From contig NC_081842.1 of NCBI RefSeq assembly GCF_963259705.1, positions 88,528,433 through 88,592,432 of the forward strand: a stretch of DNA of 64,000 bases, in the 5' to 3' direction. Of this stretch, positions 45,703 to 58,059 are shown piece after piece. The DNA is from Myotis daubentonii. Lineage: Eukaryota; Chordata; Mammalia; Chiroptera; Vespertilionidae. A program made the translations under genes and the position numbers. The notes under the pieces were generated by a model. The model made no database searches. It was not told where the DNA came from and saw nothing but the letters and a program-made list of their open reading frames with translations. Position 1 is the stretch's first letter. Each line of letters begins with the position of its first letter.

Positions 45703-46229
45703 TTTATTATAATGTTTGGAAATATTTCTTCCAACAGACTCCTCATTTTAACTAATGGGAGAAACCATATTGATTCACACGACCAAAAAAATTAATCACA
45801 ATATTATAAGAAAACTTTTAATTTATTCATGACAGAAATATTAACTTGTCTTTAGAAATATTTTCTGACAAAATAAAAGTCTGAATATAACCATTGTAAG
45901 TTATTAGGAACATATTAGAAACACATATTTTCTAAAACAAATTAAGCAGACACATTTTGAATTGAGCAGAATTATTTTTTGAAAAACTTTAGATAAGAAA
46001 AAATTCTTTAAGTTTTCTTTCTACTAAAACCGATTCTCTGACTGTAAGTCAAATGAGGTCTTGTATAACTTCATGAGGAAACTGTTCACTCCTTGAAGTA
46101 GAGGAAAGCATGTCAACAAGAAGCATATGACCACCCCCACTTTCATAACATTTGGTAGAACAAGTCAATACATTTCCTAGTAATGGGTTTCTAATTAATG
46201 CTCCATTTCTTTTTGTTTTTCAATTAAAA
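45703..46229. other. no recognised feature
   Basis: AT-rich DNA without recognisable motif. Confidence 0.5.
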
Positions 46230-47015
46230 CATTTTTTTTTCAATTACCATTGACATACAGTACTATATTAGTTTTAGGTGTACAATGTAGTGATTAGTCA
46301 TTATATAACTGACAAGGTGATCACCCCAATAAGTCTAGAACCCACCTGATACCACACCTAGTTATTATATTATTGATCATATTTCCTATGCTCTACTTTA
46401 CATCTCCATGATTGTTTTTATAACTGGCAATTTGTACACCTTTACCTTTTAAATTTGTATTAACTTTATTGGGGTGACACTGGTTTATAAAATTATATAG
46501 GTTTCAGGTGTACAATTGGCAATTTATGCATCTAAACTATTATTGAAAGTATTCCATATGTCCCCCCTACCCCTCATTGACCCCTTCTAGCCCACTCCCA
46601 CCCTTTGCCCTCCACCCTAGGCCTTCACCACCCTATTGTTTGTGTCCATGGGTTATGCATATATGCATACAAGTTCTTTGCTTGATATCTTCTCACCCAC
46701 CCACCCATCCCCACCTTCCCTCTGAGATTCGGCAGTCTGTTCCATGCTTCTGTATCACTGGATCTATTTTGTTCAACAGTTTATTTTGTTCATTAGATTC
46801 CACATATGAATAAGATCATGTGATACTTGTCTTTCTCTGACTGGCTTATTTTGTTTAGCACATCTCCAGGTCCCTCCATGCTGTCTCAAAGGGTAAGAGA
46901 TCTTTCTTTTTTACTGTTGTATAGTATCCCATGGTGTATATGTACCACAGTTTTTTTATCCATTCATCTACGGATGGGCACTTGGGCTGTTTCCAGATCT
47001 TAGCTATTGTACACA
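46230..47015 (-). repeat. LINE-1 3' UTR and ORF2 end, minus strand
   Basis: Two A-tail starts are suggested (46230, 46446). The sequence then reads as the reverse of the L1 3' UTR shared with 2290-2545, and cccatggtgtatatgtacca, cattcatctacggatggg from the ORF2 end. Confidence 0.82.
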
Positions 47016-47421
47016 AAACTCTTGGATATAGAGGCGCAAGTTTAAGATCGACCCTGTACATGTGGGAATTATGCTCTGCTAAGGGAATGTTTAATTTGGA
47101 GCTTACATAACTGATATAATAAATAATGTAGAAATGGGTCCCAAAGAAGCTTGTATTCACTTGCAAGCAGGCACCCTAGAACACATGCACCCTAGAGAAC
47201 ATGTGGGGTTGGAAGGAGGGAGAAGATCAAATTCACCAGAATAGGGGAAGGAAGATTGGAGATTCAAAATGAAAATGGTCCTATATAAGGATTGATCCAT
47301 CAAATGCCAGTACCTGGATAAACTGTTTATGCTATGGATTTGACTTCATGGATTTATTGTGAAACAAAACAAACTATTGAGGTAGGCAATCCATAAGCTC
47401 ACACCAGTTTTATAATAAAGA
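47016..47421. other. no recognised feature
   Basis: Short unique-looking stretch between an L1 and a Helitron array. Confidence 0.5.
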
Positions 47422-47909
47422 CTAGAGGCCTGGTGCACGAATTCCTGCATGGGTGGGGCCCCTCGGAGTGGCCTGCAGAGATTGGGCTGAAACCAGCAGT
47501 CTAATGCCGCCTGTCGGTCCCGCTCATCCCTGCCCTGCTGGGCCTGCCGCAGGCTCGTGTCCAGTCAGTCCTGACCGGGAGAGGCTCATGCCACTGCAGC
47601 AGTGCTCTCCAGCCATGAGCCCGGCATCTGGCGCCCTTTCCAAGGGGGGGGGGGGCGGGCTGGAGGGTAGGGGCTGCAGGAGGTTGGCCGGCCCATGGAG
47701 GGCGGTGGGAGGTTGGCTTCCCTGATTGGGATCATCAGGCTAACTGGACAGGGGGTGAGGGCTCACAGGAGGTTGGCTGTGGGAGCATACTGACCACAAG
47801 GGGGCAGCTCTTGTGGTGAGTGTCTGCCCCCTGGTGGTCAGTGTGCATCATAGCAACTGGTCATTTGGTTGTTCGATCATTAGGTCACGTAGGCTTTTCT
47901 ATATATAGA
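47422..47909 (-). mobile_element. Helitron, first of a three-member tandem array
   Basis: CTAG at 47422; minus-strand 5' end TCTATATATAGAAAAGCC at 47909. It has ccacaagggggcagc and gccccctggtggtcag facing motifs and a G-tract at 47645-47655. It abuts the next Helitron with no base between. Confidence 0.88.
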
Positions 47910-48163
47910 CTAGAGGCCCCGTGCACAAAATTCATGCACAGGTAGGGTCCCTAGGCTTGGCCGGCGATCAGGGCCAATCTGTGGGGTGACTAGCGGGGTG
48001 ATCGGGGGGCCCCCCGCTGGCACCCGCCTTGGCTGGCCTGGGGCCTGTGGGCTGGGAGCAGCTCCTGCATTGAGTGTCTTACCCCTGGTGATCAGTGTAA
48101 GTCATAGCGACCGGTTGTTCTGCCATTTGGTTGATTTGAATATTAGGATTTTATTATATAGGA
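47910..48163 (-). mobile_element. Helitron, second of the tandem array
   Basis: CTAG at 47910-47913 with a gtgcacaaaattcatgcac hairpin; minus-strand 5' end TCCTATATAATAAAATCC at 48163. Confidence 0.87.
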
Positions 48164-48165
48164 TA

Positions 48166-48586
48166 CTAGAGGCTCAGTGCATGAAATTCATGCATGGGAG
48201 GTGTCCCTCAGTCTGGCCTGCATCCTCTTCAATCTGGGACCCCTCAGGGGATGTCCGGCTGCCGGTTTAGGCCTGATCCCAGTGCTGACATCCCTCTCAC
48301 AATCCAGGACCACTGGCTCCTACCCACTTACCTGCCTGCCTGCCTCACCCCCAACAGTCCTCCCTGCAGGCCAGTTCACTCCCAACTGCCCTCCCTTGCT
48401 GGCCTGATCACCTCTAGTGTCCTGCCAGCTGATCTTACCTCTAACCCCCTGCCAGTCTGATCTTGCCCCTAACTGCCTCTGCCTTGGCTCCCACCACCAT
48501 GGCTTTGTCTGGAAGGAAGTCAGACATCCGGAAGGTGGCTGGTTGACCTGGTCTAATTAGCATATTACCCTTTTATTAGTATATAT
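48166..48586 (-). mobile_element. Helitron, third of the tandem array
   Basis: CTAG at 48166-48169 with a gcatgaaattcatgc hairpin, and tattacccttttattagt at the far end, where the terminal TC is mutated. The interior resembles that of 13702-14132. Confidence 0.78.
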
Positions 48587-51500
48587 TATATTTCATAAGC
48601 AGTAGTGAATTTTCAAACATAATTTGTATTTAATCATAAAGTATTAGATGGAATTTAGTATCCAGTAGTTTGATTTCCTATCTTTCTTTTGTGTTTTGTC
48701 CCTGCCTTTTTTACACCCTTCATTTGAAAATGTTTAGAAGCAAAGCAAAAATAAAATCTCCATTTATTTTTCTAGTGCTGTTATATTTAAAATTGTAGCA
48801 GAAATTAACTTTCATTATCTATTATTTAACCACTTTCTATGATATTTATACTTTCTTCCTCTACCTTATCAGTTAAGTTATAAACATTATTATATCATTA
48901 CATTTGTTATCAGTGTGAAAAAATTTATTTTGTAAAAATCCTTAACTTTTAGTAACTTGGAAACTTTTCATTGACATTTTATTTCATTACATAAATCCTA
49001 AGTATTCAGCGAATAATATCATGTTATGTGTAATCTGCTTTTAGTAAATTTCAAAGAAAGTACAAATTGCACTTGGTCCTATATTACCTACTATTTAAGT
49101 ATATTAAAAATAAATCACTCATATTTGTTCATGAGAGGTGGCATGACCCTTACCTCCAGGACATGGGGGAAACACACGAATAAAGTGATAGTTACTGTAA
49201 TGTGTCACGGTAAGTTTGGATAAAAAAAGGTCTACGTACACAGAAATAATAAACGTGATTAATCCCAGAGCTCTGAAGGGAGACTTGACTTCTTTGTCAC
49301 TACATGTTCCTAGATTTTCACTACAGTCCAACTCAGAGTAGAGGGTGGTATGTGTATTTGGTAAACACACTCTGCTTCAGATTTGTTCCCTTGGGTTGAT
49401 GGGCTGTGATTGGTGAGTTCTCCAATATAAATATATACATTTCTGAGGTGGGTTAAAAAAATCAATTTAACAGATTATTTTAACTTAAGCAAGGCCTTTC
49501 ATGAATAAATCACAATCAAATTTTGGTGAGAAGGGAAAAGAGAAATAAGCAGAGAGTGACAGGGACTAGAGCAGGCTTTGAATTGTCAACACAGCATAAG
49601 GTCCTGGGAGACAAAGAGAAGAGGACAACAGAGCCTTAGATAACCCTCATCATCTTGTTAGTTTTGCTTTGCTCATAGTGCCTGTGAGCTGACATGTCTT
49701 TATGTGTTTGACATACCCACAACAGAAGTCATCTCACCAGAAGGCAAGGGCCTTTCTCTTGTGTTTCTCATTTTAGTTGAGGACAAGTTATCTGAGTCAT
49801 GTCTTTTCATCTGCCTGCCTGCTAATTAACATATTTGCTATATCCTGTAGCTTCTACTGCCAGACTATCTTTCATCGTTTTCTACCCTTTCCTTCTCATT
49901 GCCAGAATCAAGTTCAAGACTTCATTGCCTGGATTATTGATTTGCGTTCTAACAAAAAGTCATCATCTCCAAGTACCCTATTTGCTTGAACCCATGTCCT
50001 AAACTTATAATTTTTCTACTAAAAAGTTCCAGTGACCACTCATTGATAGATAGTAACCAAATTGACAGTAAAGTTCTTTTTCTGACATTCAGAGTCAGCC
50101 ACAATGACAGCCATTTTCTCTCTTAATCTTTTCCTCCTGTTTTAAATAGTTGCCAAACTCACTGATGTTTCATAAACATGTCCACCAAATACTTGCAGGA
50201 TGCAGTCTGAACTGATGTTGCCACACCTGGAGCATGCTCTTCCATTTCTCTTACCCAAATGTTGTTTATTTAATAATATTTTAGATATATTTTTATAAAA
50301 TTTTCCTGATTTTTCTGAAACATAAGTGATATTTTAATTTAACCATTATAATTATGTAAGCAGTTTCCATGCCAGATCTTTGTTTTCTTTTCCATTATAG
50401 CATTCATCCTCCGCCCACCCCCCCCGCCACCTTTTAGATTGCAAACATGTTAAGGGAATAAACTGTATTCTAATATTTCTTGTGTCTTCTATATAGTACA
50501 TAGTATAGTATTTCTTGTATCTTCTATGTAGTAATTCTTAAGAAGACATTATATAAAGTAAGAACTCTGTAAATATTTGTTAGATTGAGAATAATGTGTT
50601 ATAGAGATATAAAAAATGTAATGTACTTTAAGCATCCACAAAGAAAGAATGTTTAGAATACACATAATGGTACAGCTTAAAAAAAGTATTGTTTTTCAAA
50701 TAATCTGGGTTGATGGTAGGCCTTTCAAAAGGTGGCCTGTAATCTTCTCTATTGTTTTCAAATCTCTATCTAAATATGGAAGAGAAAATTATGAAATTGC
50801 TTTAGTTCACTGAACTAGTAGAATAACGAATTGGGAGGTATATACATATGTAATTATCATATATATTATATATATATTTATCATGATAATGAGTATTTGC
50901 TTATTCATTTCTACCAATTGGAAACTAGATTTTTTTTAAGTCAGTGAAAAGTTCTAAAAGTTTCTATCACATTCTCTCTAATAAAAAGGAAATAATATTT
51001 CAATAGAAGGTATGGAACTGTTGAAGTGTAAAGGCTCATGAACACTTTAGTTAGAATTAAGCTTATTAACATGAACAGAAAGGAAATATATTTTACATTC
51101 TTAAAAAGACATTATGAGTATAATAACTATGGTGAGTAGCCTAGTGTTCTTAGTGCCTTAAATTTGATTCCTAAATAAACATGTGTAAGTATAACACCTC
51201 TCCTTGACCTCCCTCACCTTTTCCCCTTGAGTTATTGCTACTTAGAGTAAGACTTTGATTTCAAATGTTGATAACAGATGGTTGGCAGACAACAGTGTGG
51301 TGATTGTGGGGCCAAGGGCAGTGGATGGAAGTGGAAGAGGGTATAGGGGGATAAATGGTGATGAAAAAAATTAAATTAAGTTTAATTAAAACTACTCTAG
51401 GAATTCACATGAAACAAAATAATATGTTAAATATGCATAAGTTTGGTATCTAAAATTATTTTGCAATGTCTAACTCACTTTATGATTACTCTACTATTTA

Positions 51501-51802
51501 AATACAGAGACATTCTCTATCTCTGACTTTTACATTTCCTCCAGTCATACTAAGAGTCTTGATAACTCCTTCCCTCCCATCCTATTGCCCATGGTAAGAT
51601 GGACAGGTTACAAGAGTGGCTAGGTAGGAGAAAGATGTGCTTTGTGGTGAATTATATATTTTTAATAAAATAATTGAATTATATAATAAAACAGTAGGAT
51701 TCTATAGACATTATGAAAGGAGGTATGTTGTTAGTTGAACACTCTTCTGTAATTTTTGTAAGATATAAATCTGGAAAACTACTGTTATTAATTATATATA
51801 TA
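48587..51802. other. no recognised gene; AT-rich
   Basis: 3.2 kb of AT-rich DNA downstream of HTR1F with only short ORFs lacking domains and a C-run near 50416-50427. Any further HTR1F 3' UTR would have to cross the Helitron at 51803-53132. Confidence 0.5.
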
Positions 51803-53132
51803 CTAGAGGCCCAGTGCACAAAAATTTGTGCACTCGGGGGGAAGGGGGCGTCCCTCAGCCTGGCCTGTGCCCTCTAGCAGTCTGGGATCCCTCGGGAGAT
51901 AACGACCTGCTGGTTTAGGCCTGCTCCCGGGTGGCAGAGGGCAGGCCCAATCCCTAGGTGCAGCCCCTGGTCGGGCTCAGAGCAGGGCTGATTGGGGGGT
52001 TGGGGCACCACCCCCTATCACACTCAAGGCAGGGTCAATGAGGAGGTTGCGGCGTGACCCCCTGTCACGCACAGAGCAGGGCCAATCCGGGGGTTGGGGC
52101 ACTGCCCCCGTCACACACAGAGCAGGGCCCATCGGGGGGTTGGGGCTCCATACCCTGTCATGCACAGAGCAGGGCCCATCAGGGGGTTGGGGAGCTCCCT
52201 CCTGTCACACACAGAGCAGGGTGTATTAGTGGGTTGGGGCACCGCCCTCTATCACCCACAGAGCAGGGCCGATCAGGGGGTTGGGGCGCCGCCACTCTCA
52301 CACTCAGGGCAGGGCCAATGGGGAGGTTATGGCTCTACCCCATCACACACAGAGCAGGGCCCGGGAGGGCGGGGGTTGGGGTGCCGCACCATGTCACACA
52401 CAGAGCAGGGCTGATCAGGGGGTTGGGGCGCCTGCCCCTGTCATGCTGATCCTGGTGCCGGGAGGCCTCACGGCTCCGCTGATCCCAGTGCTGGGAGGCA
52501 TATTACCCTTTTACTATATAGCATAGAGGCCTGGTGCGTGGGTGGGTGCCAGCTCGTTTGCCCTGAAGGGTGTCCTGGATCAGGGTGGGGGTCCCCACTG
52601 GGGTGCCTGGCCAGCCTGGATGAGGGGATGATGGCTGTTTGCAGCTGGTCACACCCCCTTCAGGGTGGGGGTCCCCACTGGGGTGCCTGGCCAGTCTGGG
52701 TGAGGGGCTGAGGGCTGTTTTCAGGCTGGGGGTGACTGAACTCCCAAACGCTCCTTTTTTCCTTTTTTTTTTTTTTTTTTATTATTCTGGGCCAGCTTTA
52801 GCTTGAGGCTTGGCTCCAGCGCTTAGGCTGCTTAGGCTGCCACTCCTGAAAGTAGGTTTCTGGCCTTTGCTTACAATGTTGTGAATCTGCTGGCTGAAGT
52901 CCGGTGGTATTTGTTACAATGTTTGAAACTGCCCGCTCAGAGGCCTGCAGCGGCAGGCGGGGAACGTTGGTTTCCTCCGTCACTGAGGCAAGCAAGCCTC
53001 ATGTTAGTTTCAAGCTGCCTGGCTGCCAGCCGCCATCTTGGCTGGCAGTTAATTTGCATATCTCACTGATTAGCCAATGAAAAGGGTAGCGGTCGTACGC
53101 CAATTACCATGTTTCTCTTTTATTAGTGTAGA
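51803..53132 (-). mobile_element. composite Helitron, second (inverted) copy
   Basis: Minus strand: 5' TCTACACTAATAAAAGAG at 53132 and 3' CTAG at 51803 with hairpin gtgcacaaatttttgtgcac. The internal joint near 52522 (catagaggcctggtgcg / cttttactatatag in plus) matches the joint of 10877-12647, so both copies descend from one fused element. It lies 289 bp downstream of the HTR1F stop codon. Confidence 0.88.
51985..52440 (-). repeat. 47-bp minisatellite within Helitron (about 10 units)
   Basis: Same unit as 11690-12480 in reverse (agagcagggccaatc..gg, ttggggcaccgcc). ORFs of up to 131 codons arise from the repeat. Confidence 0.87.
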
Positions 53133-53316
53133 TATATATTTCCAGTTAGCTTTTTAGGAACATTGAATAGGCAAAATGCTGCTTATAAACAATAAATTAT
53201 TTTCTAATTTTGAGTACTGTAAAATGATGGTCAAAAGTAATATCTTTATATCAATATATTTAAGATTCCTGTTGCTATTAAAATATAAACTAGTCTTATC
53301 CTTTTAGCAGTTTTAA

Positions 53317-53322
53317 TTTATT
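53317..53322 (-). terminator. candidate HTR1F poly(A) signal
   Basis: tttatt in plus reads AATAAA on the minus strand, 100 bp after the stop codon. It would give a short 3' UTR ending before the Helitron. Not proven to be used. Confidence 0.35.
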
Positions 53323-53421
53323 TCCTTCTAAAAGTTTAAATGCTTTATCATTTAGCATTCACTTAGTTACTTCACCTCAAAAAAAATAATCACAACCTTT
53401 TAATAATATATCTTTTTAAAA

Positions 53422-54522
53422 CTAACATCGACATCGTACAAGTTTTTGGAATGCTTTCTTGAAATCTTCATTAAAGATTGTATAAATCAGTGGATTTATA
53501 AGAGAATTGAGATATCCAAGCCATGTCAAAAAATTCGACATTTCTTCAGAAATTTTACATTTTTCACAGACATTAACGACCAATTCTTTTACAAAAAAAG
53601 GAAGCCAACATACGACAAATGCACCCAAAATTAATCCCAGGGTAGTGGCTGCTTTGCGTTCTCTTGTTCCTGAGATCTTTTGCCTTCTCCAAGATTTCTC
53701 ATGCTTGAATTCAGACCTGGGACTTTTCATTGTGCTATGAATTTTATCAAAGTCTGTTGATGGGTCAGATAAAGACTTTTCTAGCATGTAGGTTGTGGAG
53801 ACCAGTCTGGTGCTTTTCTCACCACTCTCCAAAAGAACTTGACCATTAAGCTCCTCCTTGACAATCCTACTGGCTTGCCTCTTGTGGTATAACGTCTTTG
53901 CTGCTTTATATATCTTGTAGTAGAGGATCAAAATCAATGTCAATGGGATGTAGAAAGCTCCAAATGTTGAGTAAATAGTGGAAACAATGTGGTCGTGTTT
54001 GATGATGCATTCATCATCTCTACTAGTTCCTTGGTGCCTCCAGAACAGAGGGGGCATAGAGATAAAAACAGATATAATCCAAACTACTGTAATCATAATG
54101 CCAGCATTCTTGGGGGTCCTTTTCCTGGCATACTCGACAGCATCTGTGATTGCCCGATACCGATCCAAAGCTATAGCAGAGAGGTGCAAGATGGAGCACG
54201 TGCAGCATGTAATGTCAACGCTTAGCCAAATGTCACAGACCACTTGCCCCATAATCCAGCTCTCTTTCACAATGTACACGATGCTGAAAGGCATCACCAG
54301 GACAGCTACAAGAAAATCTGTAACTGCCAGGGAGCAAATTAAATAGTTGGCTGGGTGGTGCAGCTTCCGGGTCACAATAATTGCAGCGATCACAAGAGAG
54401 TTGATGGTGGTGGTCATCAGCGCCAGCCCAGAGAGAGTGAGGGACACCAGAATCTTGGATGGCATTCTGTCTAATAGTTCTTCTGAGGTCAAATTTTGAT
54501 CAGATGAGTTTAAGAAATCCAT
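53422..54522 (-). CDS. HTR1F: 5-hydroxytryptamine (serotonin) receptor 1F
   Basis: Encodes a 366-residue class A GPCR with no stops or frameshifts, the same length as human HTR1F and very similar throughout. It is a Gi/o-coupled plasma-membrane serotonin receptor and the target of lasmiditan-type drugs. Visible features: N-glycosylation sites Asn5 and Asn10; seven hydrophobic segments; the amine-binding Asp103 in TM3 (SVDITCCTCS); DRY at 120-122; probable disulfide Cys96-Cys172; a long third intracellular loop (about 205-290); CWLP at 305-308 in TM6; NPLIY at 343-347 in TM7; C-terminus RCRC. I chose the Met at 54522 because it has a strong Kozak context (G at -3, G at +4) and matches the family start. 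An in-frame Met at 54540 would add MFSNKE but has a weak context. Coding is in a single exon, as in other mammals. Confidence 0.98.
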   Translation of the reverse strand: MDFLNSSDQNLTSEELLDRMPSKILVSLTLSGLALMTTTINSLVIAAIIVTRKLHHPANYLICSLAVTDFLVAVLVMPFSIVYIVKESWIMGQVVCDIWLSVDITCCTCSILHLSAIALDRYRAITDAVEYARKRTPKNAGIMITVVWIISVFISMPPLFWRHQGTSRDDECIIKHDHIVSTIYSTFGAFYIPLTLILILYYKIYKAAKTLYHKRQASRIVKEELNGQVLLESGEKSTRLVSTTYMLEKSLSDPSTDFDKIHSTMKSPRSEFKHEKSWRRQKISGTRERKAATTLGLILGAFVVCWLPFFVKELVVNVCEKCKISEEMSNFLTWLGYLNSLINPLIYTIFNEDFKKAFQKLVRCRC

Positions 54523-54547
54523 TTCTTTGTTTGAGAACATTAATATA

Positions 54548-54590
54548 GCTGAAAAATAGATATCTGTAACAAAGGAGGGGAAAAACAGTT
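54548..54590 (-). promoter_or_regulatory. candidate splice acceptors before HTR1F coding exon
   Basis: On the minus strand a pyrimidine tract (tttttcccctcctttgttacag) gives an acceptor with exon start at 54563. A second AG (tatttttcag) would start the exon at 54548. Either leaves 41 or 26 nt of 5' UTR in the coding exon. The mammalian HTR1F gene has upstream noncoding exons, which fits. Confidence 0.55.
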
Positions 54591-56080
54591 CAGAGAAAGT
54601 TTTAAATATTTTCTCTTCCTTTCAGAATAAATTTGTAAAAAGTATATGTGTATGTTTTTCCAGAACATTCTATAGATTAAAAAAATGAATTGAGATTACT
54701 CATTTTCTTTTTTATTAAATTTAATTTAAGAAACCAATGAGAATAGTAACAAATAACTTTCAAAACATTTCTTGAAATACCCCTCAAATAAAATAATTTT
54801 TATGAGTACACTAAACTATCATTCAGTAAAATCTCTACCATTATAGAATTGCATTAAAAAACTGTATTAATCCTAGCTATGATTTTCTCTGTTTGTGCCA
54901 GAAAAAGTTTAAAAGCACATGTCATTAATATTCATTTGTGCATTACAAAAGAAAATATTATTTTAAAGGCAGTATTTAAAATCATAAACAATCTTGTACT
55001 TAATTCAAAGTTACATTGAGGACATTATTATTGGGTTTATGAAGACTAAAGGAAAATTTAATGCACTTTATGTCATAATATAAAGGTTATAAAAAGAAAA
55101 ATAAATAAAAATAAAATATTTTTAGTATCTCTCTAGAATTCCATGATTATTTTATGAAATTAGTAAAACATCAGAGTGTTTAGTAGTCTTTGTGGTTAGA
55201 AGTAGTTAATTTAGTTTAAAATGAAATAAAATTAGATACAGTTAAATAACCGAACAACATTGCCCATTATTACAGTAACACATTTGACCAAATAACTCAC
55301 CTACTGAGATGACTGTGACAGTAAGGAGAGCTCAGCATGGCACACACCCTGAAATGGAAATTATTCTTTTCTACAGATCACAATGATAATGACCATGTAA
55401 CCTTACTTTTGAAAGAAGACCCTCTAAACTGGCTTATGTTTTTTGATGCAGTACATGATATTATTTAATTACAAGTTAAATAAGAGCAATAAGAATGTAA
55501 TCAAATAAGAATAATTATTTTTATAATAATTTTTTTGCATCTACCCTTCTCTCTTTCTTGAATAATTCTTTATCAGCTGCCTATATCTTAGGAAGAGAAG
55601 AAAGAACATGAAAATCTGAAACTTTATTCTTACTTATAACTCATAATAATTTTACCTCCATATTCCTTAAATAGTTTTTTACTTTAAATGGTTATGTTTC
55701 ATTTGTTGGAACTAATAGAACAATAATTTAAAATACTTGATATTTTTATATCAAGTGCTTCTTTTGAAGTGTGTGTGTATTATAAAACACTGGCGTGCAG
55801 CATATTTAATATTCTGCTTGTATTTGGTTTACCAGCATTACATTTAATTTTTATTTTCTCATATTTATTTAAGGCAGGTTCTGATAGCTTCTTCTAAGAA
55901 AATTGAGGGGCAGAAGAAATTTGAACACCTACTACCTGGAAAATGAGTATTTCTGCGGTGTGTAATTGAAAAGGAGTTGTATATCTACATTATAATTTAT
56001 ATCAACACTTAGCTGTTTTTAAAGGGTAAGACAACTCCAGATGAAGAATGGAGGCTAAAGTTTCCTTTGCAATTCTAAAC
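54591..56080. other. HTR1F upstream/intronic DNA
   Basis: AT-rich DNA with no recognised repeat apart from the candidate exon at 55301-55348. Confidence 0.45.
55301..55348 (-). other. candidate 48-nt noncoding exon of HTR1F
   Basis: On the minus strand, tttccatttcag precedes and AG|gtgagt follows a 48-nt stretch, giving a consensus acceptor and donor. Splicing to 54563 would remove a 737-nt intron. The exon contains an ATG (GCCATGC) that opens a 33-codon frame running past the HTR1F start in another frame. Splice-site pattern only; no transcript evidence. Confidence 0.35.
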
Positions 56081-56240
56081 CAATTGTTCTGGATTTTAGT
56101 TTGTGTCAGAATCACCAGGGGGGCTTGGCAAAACACAGATGACTTGGTCCCAGTCTCTGGAGTTTGAGATTTAGTAAATCTGGGGCAGGGAGCCCAGATT
56201 TGCATTTCTAACAGGAGCCCAGGTGATGCTGATGGTGCCG
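56081..56240 (+). repeat. MER5-type hAT relic
   Basis: gtgtcagaatcaccaggggg, agatttagtaaatctggggc and ggagcccaggtgatgctgat follow MER5A/B. Diverged ends. Confidence 0.7.
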
Positions 56241-58059
56241 GTCCTGGAAGTCAGGTGGGTGGTGGGTAATCAATATGGTTGTTCCTCAGCCGTTTGTTAA
56301 TCCTTTCACTGCTGTAGCATCTGTGAGTTTCTCTCATTGACAGCAGCTGTGACATTTCTACTGTACAACTTTCTCAGCGTCTCTCTCACATTCCTAACTT
56401 ACTTCTTGGAGAGTCTCAAATAAATGATCTTACTCCTACTTTTCTTCTGGTAGTTCCCTATTTTTTTTTTAGGTCTTGGGGCAGCTCTTGGACCTCCTGC
56501 TCTAGGCATTTTAACTCCCTTCTTCCCACGTCATTTCCACTCTTTTCAGCCTGTAGGGGAGTTATGCCATATGACCCTATTTCCTAAAACAATATTGGAT
56601 CTCAGGTCCTGAGGCATAATGGTGTGCTTATCCGCATCATCAGAACCATCATGAAAATCCTTGATATATGCTTTCAATATCAGTGGACCTCACAGTGTTT
56701 AGCTGTCTTCCCTAGAAACATCTCTGGGGTGGGTGTGAGGGGTCAATGGTCAGCGGTGAAATGCTTACTCCAAAGCCATTTAGGCATCTTGGAAACATGG
56801 TAGATTAATTAATTTCTAACTTCCTTCCAATTTTACCCCATTATCCCATCATAAAATTTGCACTATGTATTCAATAAAAGGGCTAAATGTTTTCTTAATT
56901 GGTTAATTCTTTTACAAGATTATTTAGTATTATGAGAATTCATTTAAAAGTGCTGATATTTCCCATGTTATAAGTGTTATAAATAGCTTCCACTTTAATT
57001 TGCCTGATAATTTGGCACACAAGCCTCTTCAAGAGATAATCTTCAAATTACATTTTGAACAGAATATTAAAAAAAGAAACTGAAAATAGTCCTGTGTGTT
57101 TCCATAATAAAAAATAGTTCTGTAGGAAAATGGACCAGCTTAAAATAAGAAAGTAAATTATTTAATAATTCAACTTATTTCTCTAAGCATCACACTGTAG
57201 CATTCAAATTAAGTTTAATAAAATGGTATTTAGTACTAAGGAAAAAAATAAAAATGTGTCACATAAATTCTGTTACAGTTTATAAGAAATCTTTTCATTA
57301 TTAAATTTAGAAAAATTAATCTGACAGTGTATTTATAGAAAACAAAGAAAATGGGAAAATAAATGCAGCCAGTTGCAATTGGGTTTCTATACCTTTTTGT
57401 CTTATTTTTCTTGCCGCTTACGATTAGAATTTCAATAAATAATGTACCATTATTGATTCAAACACAGCCTGTAATTAGATTCGTTCATATTCCTTTATAT
57501 CTGAAGTTCCCACTGTGAGTCCTCATGGTGCTAGGGACCACTTCTGGGTTACTGAACCTAAGCAATGTCACTCAAGTTTCCCCTACTCTTAAAACATAGG
57601 TTGTATTCTATGTTTTGAATGTCTTCATTGAGTAAGAGTCAGGACTACTCTTTAAGTGGAGCCTGTAGTCCCATTGACTATATGTAGCCTTTTTGATAAT
57701 AAGACAGAGATAAAAACTTCCCAGGATTTACTCAGCATGAATATTTGCTAATTTATTGAACTAGCTACATGATATGTTTCACTCCTCTACTTACATACAT
57801 TAAAAAAATCTAATGTTAATTTATATTTTTCTGTTTATCTTAATGTCCAATTATATTGTTCCTGTTCAGTTTAAACTATACGCTCTTAGTTTAACTTACT
57901 TTAGATTATAAGGACCTGAAGGGGTTCATACACACATAGTTTTATTAATAACATGAAAGTAACATTCAATTCTCTCAAGAACTCATGAGAACCTACAAAG
58001 TTGGCTGCTCCAATTAGAATAACAATAATACTTGTCTTCTCTGAGTTTCTACTTCTCCA
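56241..58059. other. no recognised gene or repeat
   Basis: AT-rich DNA upstream of HTR1F; nothing supported. Confidence 0.5.

Noticed and set aside
53978..54346. 122-codon plus-strand ORF
   Set aside because: Antisense shadow of HTR1F coding sequence.
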